In this document: piece after piece, positions 1-9,022 of the stretch
How the letters are laid out: every line of letters begins with the position of its first letter
Position numbering within the stretch: the first letter of the stretch is position 1
From: Zygnema cylindricum
Taxonomy: Eukaryota > Streptophyta > Zygnematophyceae > Zygnematales > Zygnemataceae
Direction: 5' to 3'
Length of the DNA: 22,923 nt
Assembly (NCBI GenBank): GCA_037447655.1
Contig: JBBHKE010002812.1
Location: 37,501-60,423, forward strand
Notes under the pieces: model-generated
Databases searched by the model: none
Told to the model about the DNA's origin: nothing
The model's input: only the letters and a program-made list of their open reading frames with translations
Made by a program: the position numbers and the translations under genes

Positions 1-115
1 AATAATATGAACAATACGGAAATTACAACAAATGTACTAGAATTGGACTAAACTTTTTTGCCTCTTGTCGTATTGTTCTATAAAACAGCCTGTCTTGTTT
101 TTTTTGTGTACTCAG

Positions 116-247
116 GAGGGTTTAGTATTTAAAACTTCTGGAAGTGAGTTGAAGGGCCCGAATACCATTGTTTGCTCTCTCGCTCGTGTGACACCAGGTC
201 TTATTTCCTCCCAACTTTTGGGTGATTCACCAGAAAAGCAAGCCGAG
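116..247 (+). CDS. AIMP1: AIMP1/Arc1-like gene, first visible exon (GST-N-like end)
   Basis: A 44-codon exon with acceptor ACTCAG at 110-115 and donor GTATTT at 248. It encodes EGLVFKTSGSELKGPNTIV and then LLGDSPEKQAE. The GPNTI..LAR and LLG.SPE..A patterns resemble the end of a thioredoxin-like GST-N half and its link to GST-C, as in eEF1G and synthetase-appended GST domains. It begins in phase 0 after an acceptor, so at least one coding exon lies upstream, probably outside the window. Confidence 0.75.
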
Positions 248-3200
248 GTATTTATTTTTTACCCTATGTTTGTAGGATTTTCTATGGATTTTTTAGCCAG
301 TTTTAGGGTTTTTTTAGGCGATGTCATCCATTATTTGCGCTCAAATTTTAGGCGGTTGACCAGAAATGCAAACTGAGGTTTAGTGGATTTCTTTGTTAGG
401 ATTTTCTATGTTTTTCTACCATTTGTTTCAGGGTTTTTAAGGCTTTTTTGGCGCTTTTAAGATTTTTTATAGGACTTTCTATGGTTTTTTAAGGCAACTC
501 GATTAACGATGGGCAGTGTAGCGCTGATTTTATCGTTTTTGTTGGGTAGTTTGTTTAGGATCTTTTTATCTAGTTTTTCATTTCTTACATTTTGCGGTTC
601 TATTTATGAGTTTTGGAGATTTTAATTTGAACTTTCCCAAAATAAAAAGTTAAGAAATCACACGAATACAATGCTTTTTCAAACCTGACCGAAAGAGATC
701 GTGGAGTTTTAGAGGTCAATTTTTATTGTATCTTTTATTGGAACCTTTTGAGGCAAAATTTAAAGAATAGAGGCGAGAAATAGATTGGAAAAGGAGGAAA
801 TGTACTGTAACACTGATTAAAACTTACTAAAACTGGACCAAGCAGTCGAATTGAATTATTTTAGAGTACACCGTGTATCGCTATCAGCGTTAAATTCTTT
901 TTCACGGCTTATTTTTATTTGAAGACTGTTGATGAGAAGCTAAGAATTTTATCTTTCCACCGGATTAATAATCCGGCAAGTGTGCACTTCGAAAAACGAG
1001 TTTAAACTTTAAAGGCTGAAAAAAAACATCAACGCTAATAGTCGTATGAAGTGTTGACTAATTTGTTCTGATTTTAGGTTTGCAAGTAGTTGTTCGTTAA
1101 AAAACCATTCACATTCTCCATTTTGGCAGAACGACTTTTTATGTATGTTACACTTCAAGTTCCTCTATTTGTTGCTTCCCTGTTCTACATACCCGAGTCA
1201 AGAAATTTAAACACTTTCAAAATTCTAAATGTTTTTTGTTATTTTTCTTTAGTTGCCTTTATTTTGTCTTCCAAAGGCTTCGTCCGTCATTTCCCACTAA
1301 CATGTTTCCGTCTTTTAAAACATGTTTTCGTGTTTTAGAACATGTGCCTTTTAAAACGGTTTCTCGTCTTTATTTTTTCTTCTCATCCTATTTTCTTATC
1401 AGGTTTCTCAGTGGCTCTCTCTCCGAAATACTCCGGAAATCGGTCAACTTTCTGCATTTTCAAGGATCGAATTTCTTAATGTGTATTTGGCCCCTAAGGC
1501 AGTTCTTGTCGGTTCAGGGACTAAAATTACTCTCGCTGACCTCGGTACCTTTAGTGGTATCCATGATTCCGTCGTAAGTTTTACTTCTCCTTTTTCCTTT
1601 CTCATTCCTACTCACTTTTTAAGAAGAAACCACTGTTTGAAGTCTCCTTATCCTTTTTCCTTGATCTTCCCTGCTCACATTTTATGAAGAAACTACTGTG
1701 TTTCAATTTTATTTATCCTTTTTTCTTTCTCACTCCTACTCACTCTTTGACAAGAAACCACTTTTTGAAGTCTACTTATCCTTGTTCCTTTTTCATTTCA
1801 ACTCACACTTTAAGAAGAAACCACTAGTTGAAGTCTATTTATCCCTTTTCCTGTCCCATTATTTTTCACTTTCAAGAAGAAATCACCATTTCAAGTCTTC
1901 TTATCCTTTTTCCTTTTTTGTTCCTGCTCATGTTTTAGGAAGAAACCACTGTTTCAAGTCTACTTATCCCTTTTCTTTCTTATTCCTACTCACATTTTAA
2001 GAAGAAACCAGTGTTTGACCTTAACTGACTATTTTTCTCCGCAAGTTCAATTTTTCTTTTTAGCATTTTTATTTTGTTCACTGACATTTTACTTGTTTCA
2101 GAATTTGAAGTCAAACAATGATAGTGGAGAGGAGGGGAGGGGAGAGGGAGAAGAAGGACAGGAAGGGAGAAGAGAAGGTAGAAATAGGTAGAATGAACAA
2201 GTAGGGGCGGGATAAAATAAGACAGGAAGAGAAAAGGAAAGTTAGGAGATGGATAGGGAGAAAGAAGGCGAGTATATAATACAGTATGGTATTTTTACGG
2301 TTAAGTAGGATGTTTACGATATGATACATATGGTGGATCTTATTTTCTACAGGCCTCCAAGAAAATCTGTTTTGTTAATAAAATGTGTACTATAAAATGT
2401 TGTATTGGATGTCTATAGCAGTACAATGCACAAGTGTCAGTGTAGAATTCTATTGAAAGTAGTGTTTTGAAAATTACAATATTATCTCTGATAACAAAAT
2501 TTATTGTGGAGATAACAGGCAAAATTAACGCCGGCTGAGAGGGCGAATTATCCAAATTTCATGCGATGGTTTGACTATATTCAGGTGTCTCTCCCTCTCT
2601 CTCTTTCTCGTTATTTCTCTCTTGCCCTTTCTCTCTCTCTCTCTCCCCCCTCCCTCTCTCTCCCTCTCTCCCTCCCTCTCCCCCTCTCCGTTTTTCTCTC
2701 TCCCTTCCCCCCTCTATCCCGCTCTTTCTCTCTCTCAACTTCCTCGCTCTCCCTCTCCCCCCCCTCTTTCATAGCATTAACCAATCCAAAGACTGTAAAA
2801 AGGAATACATCATTTTCTTCATGTTTTTTTGCTTTCTGCCAGAACAGATAGTCATGGGTTTTTTGAGGGGAAATTCGTGATTGGACGGTGAATTCTTCCT
2901 TGAATCGTATTCAAAGTATTTCATATGTTTCAAGTTTTTCAAATGTTTCCAATGTTTCGAATGTTCAAAATGTTTAAAATGTTTAAAATGTTTCAAGTTT
3001 TTCAAATGTTTCAAATGTTTCCAATGTTTCCAATGTTTCAAATGTTTCATATCTTTCAAATGTTTTAAACGTATCAAGTTTTTCTAATGTTTTAAATGTA
3101 TCAAGTTTTTCAAATAGACGATCAACAAGAAGGGAAGATCGTGTAATTGCATAGTATACGGTTTCACACCATCAGGAACTTGAGTCTATTTACTATCATT

Positions 3201-6200
3201 TGATGTGGATTAGTTTTAAATTTTCACAATCTTTATCGTGACTCTGTTTGTTTTTGTTTCAGACAAAAGGTGACGAAGAAGGGATTTATGAACGTATTCC
3301 GGTAGACAAGCCGAAATTTTCGCCACCTGTAAGTACACCTCTCTCTATAATTGTCAACAAATTTGTGTATAATTTAGTGTTAATAACATTAGTTATGACT
3401 CAATTTTTTTATGTTGAAAACCATAAAGTAATGTAGATAGCAGTGTTTAAGAGAGTGACCTTAACTCAGTCACGTCCCTCTATCCTAAGTTAGTTTTATT
3501 GATACTGATTTCTTTACACTAATGGTGGTGTCTATCAAATGGGGCGGTGTTTAGGAAACCTACATAGTTTGGGTCCAGAGGGAGAACTAAATGGGTTTTT
3601 ATGTGAAGTCATTTTTAACCGTTCGTTTAAGTACAGTTAGGATTTCTTCTGATTTCAAAATCATTTCAGAATCGTCTCGGAATTGTTTCGATTTTTTTTT
3701 TGTTGTCTACAGAAGCAAATAGGCAATTTGATAGAAAAAGGTCATTAAGAAGAAGTAATTTGCTGGTGATGGTCCCTTGGAAAAAAAAAACCAGAAAAAA
3801 AAAACCGTTATGATATGTTGACGACTAGTATGACCAATGCTTTTATGTGCTTAAAAATCACATATAATTTTCATTAGGAATACTTTGAGAAATATTTGAA
3901 ACAACTAAAATTGTGTCCAAATTTTGAGCTTGAAAACATTTTTTAAAAAATCCTGATGTTGGAAGTTTTAATGTTTTGGGGTGTCTTTATAGCCGTCTAT
4001 CTTGTTGACCTCGTCGACCTTTTTTTTCCGGTTTTGTTAGGACTTTTTAGGGTTTTTTAGCGTTTTTTAGGCTTTTCTTGTCTATTTTTCAGGCTCCGGA
4101 GCCGAAAGTTTTGCCTTCAGAAAATGCTCGGAAAGGAGCTCCGGCAAGTGCCTCCTCTGAGGCGTCTACAGTTGTCACAACTGAAAAGTCTTCACCGTCT
4201 GTAACTTCAAATGTTTCTGTACCCAATGGACCCTCTTCTACCACTTCTTCTGCCGCCACTCCTACAGTTGAGGTTAGCTTTTCTGATGTTATCCGCTTTT
4301 TTCCGTGTTCTTCCGTGTTTTTCTGTATTTTTTAAGTGTTTTTCTGTTCTTCTTTTGTATTTTTCCGTAACTGGCGTGTTTTTTTTTTCTGCCATTGTCA
4401 AGATGCTTCTGCCTGTTAATAAATTTATTTCTGCTTTTGTTTCAACATGTTTTGTTAGGTGTCTTTTTTTGCTTTCATAATTTTTCTGTTGCCGTTAAAG
4501 GTTTTTGCTATTTTCAGGTTCTTTCTTTTTTTTTTCTTTCTCTTCCTGTCTAAATTTTTCTGCTGCTGTCATATTTTCTTCCTGTTATTATAATTTTTTT
4601 GTTGTTCTTCTCCTCTTATCATACTTTTTTTCCTGTTACCATAGTTTTCTTTGTCATAATTTTTCCGCTGTCATATTCTTTTTGCGGTCATAATTTTTCT
4701 GCTGTCATAATTTGCCTGCTGTCATAATTTTTCTGCTTTCATTTTTTTTCTGATCTTTCTACTGTAATATTTTTTAGGGTTTACTTTTTTACTGTAGTTT
4801 TCCTGCAGTTGTCTGTTTAGCTTCTTCTGGTCCTCATCGTTTCTCGTCTGATTTTGTCTGTCTGTCTGTCTGCCTGTTTTCAAATCTGCCTGTTTTCCAT
4901 CTCTTTTCCGTCTGTTTTTTGTCTATCTGTTTCGTTTCGTCAGTTCTTCTGTTTGTTTTTTGTCTGTCTGTTTCTTTCATCTATTGGTCCCTCTCTTTGT
5001 TTTCTCTGTTCTTCCGTCTGCTTTCTGTCTGTTGTCATCATTTTGTTGCTGTCCCTCCCTCCCTCCCTCCCTCCCTTAATGCTTTTTTGTACTTCATTCT
5101 GTAGTTGCCATGATTTTTTTGCTGTTTCCATAGCTTCTTTGCTGTTCATTGTTTTTCCGTCGCTATGATATTTTTGCAGTTTTTATTAGTAACAAATTTG
5201 CAAATGTAAAATGAAACAGGTTCCTCTAAAAAAACTCAAAGTTTTTTTTTTGTTGACAATAATAAATCGACAATAATTTTAAACATTGCCGTTTATGATT
5301 GTTTATAATTCTTGCGGTTCACATTTCCTTTTTTTTTTTTAGAGTTCCTTACAAATATACAAATAGTTAGGGTTTACAGTTTGAAAAAACAGTTTCTGTT
5401 TTTTCTAATAATCTAATCTGTGTTGTGGTTGAGAAATTTGAGACGGTAGGCATTTTATATGTTTGGGATATTTTTGATTGAAAAATTTTCAGTGAAACTC
5501 ACAATTCTATTTTAGTATTTGTCAAAAAGGCACCTAAAACGAATAAAAGAAAAAGAAAAAAGTGGAATGATAAATAGTAGAACTAACCGAGATTGCCATA
5601 TTTGCAGGGCAAGAAAGAGGAGGAGAAAGAGAAAGTGAAGGAGAAGGAGAAGGAGAAGGAGAAGGAGAGTAAGAAGGAGAAGGAGAAGAAGGAGAAAAAG
5701 GAGAAGCCTCCTGCCCAAAAAAAAGAGGTAGATTCGAGTATCAGTGTGTTAAATATTCGAGTGGGAGAAATTAAAAAAGTTTGGAAACATCCCGGAGCCG
5801 ACACGTAAGTGATTATTTTTTACAAAAAAATGTTTATATCATTTTTTTTTCTATTTGCAGTTTTGCAATTTTCATAAAATCTTTTTCATAAAGACAGGGA
5901 AGGTTTTTTGAAATATACAAGTTTTCCTTTTGATTCAAATTTTACAGGTTATTCTTAGAACAAGGTTTTCCCTTTTGGAGATTTTTCTGCGTACCGAGTC
6001 ATTATATAATTTGTCTCTGTATTTTTCAGAAAAGCTATATGTACAACTGTATTACTGAGTAAAATTGTATTGTGTAGCCAAAATCTCTTATAATCTAATC
6101 GAATATAATTGAGTATAGCACCGTAATTGTATATAATTGTATATAAATGACTTTTATACCTAGTTTTTTTGTCTCCTTACATTTGTACACTGCCCATTGC

Positions 6201-8943
6201 AATTAGTATTAAAATTTTTTTTGGGCAGTTAAAGGCGTTTTAACTTTATTTTTCAACCTTTGGAGTTCTTTTTTGACGCAAGCAATTGAAAAGTACACCG
6301 CCCGTCGCTATTAGAGGTGAATATTATCTATTATATTTATACCACACTAAATTATGTTTTACGACGTGGCTCATTATGGGCCACTCAACCAAAGTGTTAT
6401 CAACACTTAGTTACGATTTTGAAGGTTCTCACTTGAATAGAGCTATTTACTCTAATAGTGATGGGCAGTGTAGCGGAATGTAATTTTAATGGTATGCATA
6501 ACTTTATATTGTCTCTAAATTCAATTTGAGATTTCAATAACTGAGAAGATAAATCTACAGTGCAGATACATATGTTTTAACTATATTACTATTATATTGT
6601 CTATTATATTACTATACTATATTACTATTATATTGTCTAGGTATGACATCATATATCTTACATAGAACAGAATTGCAGGATTTGACGGAATGTAATGAAA
6701 CAATGTAACGGAACATAACAGAATATAATGGAATAGAATGGAAATGTAACAGGATATTTAACTACTTATATTTGTATCGTTACAGGTTATATGTGGAAGA
6801 AATTGATATTGGAGAGGGAAGTGTAAGACAAGTTGTGAGTGGTCTCGCGAAATTTCTTACGGAAGAAGAGATGTTGGTAAGATCTCTATTAACTTCTCAA
6901 TTAGTAAGAAGCATCGTAAATTGTTGCTATCGTTGATAAACACTAATTTTTGTTTGGTTTTTTAGTGTTGTGTATCGGCAAGAAATTTATTGCGATAAAA
7001 CCGATACCGATAGTTATCGGTTAGGTCCCGATATATCGCTCCGAGACCAACAAATTCCTTATCAGCGATAAGTAGAAAAAAATATAGTACGCTATATAAT
7101 AGTACTTTATAATATATTGTATTATATTTTTGACTGTATATAGCGTGACATGCTACGTATGACAATCTGTTCCGTAACGGGAGTTTAGTACAGACAGCAA
7201 TCCGTATAGCTGTACGGACAACCGTACAATTATCGCCGGTACCAGTGTTATCGCAATAAAAAACCGATATTATCGGTTTTTTATCGGCGATAACACCAGT
7301 TCCAATATATCGTTCCAATATATCGATTATAGGTAAGCCAAAAAAAAGGACACATCGGTTATCGGCAAAACCCTACCGATACACACAACTACTTCTTTTC
7401 CTCTTTGGCCTTTGAACATAAAATAGCGTTAATAGTAGTAATTAGTTTTGTTTTTTTCAATGTTCATTTGGTTAATGGTCGAAAATCGTTTGCGTCGCTC
7501 AAATCTAAATTAGAATCGATAACTTCAAATTAATATATATTTATTAAGATAAGTAGTGAATTACTTTGTATTTTATGTCTTTTAAATATTTGGTTTTTTT
7601 TTTCCTGTCATTTTGGTGTTTTTCTAAGTTTGGTGTCCAAACCGGAAAGATCTTTGGAAAACCTTTTGAAAGCATTTTAGGATTTCTTTTGGGTATTTTT
7701 TAGCTTATGAGTGTTTAAGTCTTCTTTTCGTGTGCAGTTTTGTATGGAGAATGAGCATTTGTCTTGTCTATAAACCCAAGAAATAAGTAGAAAAATAAAT
7801 ATAGGGGAAAAGAAAGGGAGTTTCTCCATTAGGTAGTTTAGTTAGAGAGTTTTTCAATTTTTTTTTAGCATTTTCTTAGGGTTTTTGAGAGTTTTTTAGA
7901 GTTCCTATGTGGTGAGGGGTTTTTACAGGGAAGGAGAGTTCTTGTTTTGGCGAATGTAAAAGTGGGAAAAGTGAGAGACGTTGTTTCCTCAGGCCTGGTA
8001 AGATTTCGGTTTTTTAATGTCAATTTGGGTTTTTACTTCCGATTTAAACTTTTGTATTGAGAGTCATTTCAGCCACTGTTGTTAGTTTCACATTCGACTT
8101 GGAGGGAGGGAGGAAGAGGGAGGGAGGGAGAGGGAGGGAGGGAGGGAGAGGGAGGGAGGGAAAGGGAGAGAGAGAGGGTGGGCGTGCGAGCTGGACAAAG
8201 AGAGGAGGAGAGAGAGAGAGAGCGAACGAATGATTTCCAATTGTCAGCCGGTTAATATGAACCGATGCTTTTTTTTTTTTTGCTCTTCCATTTTGCTTGT
8301 TTCTCTTTTGCTTCTCTCCCTTCCGCTCCCACACTCCCTCCCCATGTCCCTCTCCCTCCTGCTCTCTCCCCTCTACCTTTCTCTCTCCCCCTTGGCCTCT
8401 CTCTCTCTTCCTCCTCCCTTCCGCTCCCTGTCTCCCTCCTCTCTGTCTCTCCTCTTTCCCTCTGCCCCTCTCTCTCCCTCTCCCTTTGCCTCTCCCTCTC
8501 CCGCCCTGTCCCCCTCTTCCTGTCTTTTCCCCCCTCCCTCTCTCCCCCCTCTCTCTCTCCAGGTCCTTTGTGCCTCTAATGAGGACCACAGCCAATGCCA
8601 GCCTGTCTCTCCTCCTCCCTCCGCTGCCATAGGGGAACGTATCAAATTTTAAGGGTAAGTTTTTTTTTTTTTTCCTTTTTTCTTTTTTCTTTCTTTTTTT
8701 CTTTCTGTTTATTGTTTTCTACTTGTTTTTTTTGGTTTTCCTTTTTCTAAGCATTTTCTGTTTTATCGTTTTCCTACTTTTGCGTTTTCATTTTTTTGCC
8801 GTTTTCCTTTTTTTGATCTTTTCCTTTTTCTTGTTTTCTGTTTTTATTTTCTGTTTTTTCGTTTTTCATTTTCATTTTGAATTAAGTTTGTACATGACAG
8901 ATACATACATTATCTACATATATATATATATATACACACATAG

Positions 8944-9022
<79 letters not shown>

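Noticed and set aside
7-33. Possible first exon MNNTEITTN followed by GTACTA
   Set aside because: Phase fits, but the donor is weak, the intron would be only 82 nt against 565 or more elsewhere, and the GST-N half would be missing. The true start is more likely upstream.
2561-3087. Ser/Leu-rich and Lys/His-rich repeat ORFs on both strands
   Set aside because: They derive from the CT tract and the 9-bp minisatellite of intron 3.
8044-8652. Long overlapping open frames on both strands (Arg/Gly/Glu on minus, Ser/Leu/Pro on plus)
   Set aside because: They are products of the purine and pyrimidine tracts of intron 8; the real exon is only 8563-8654.
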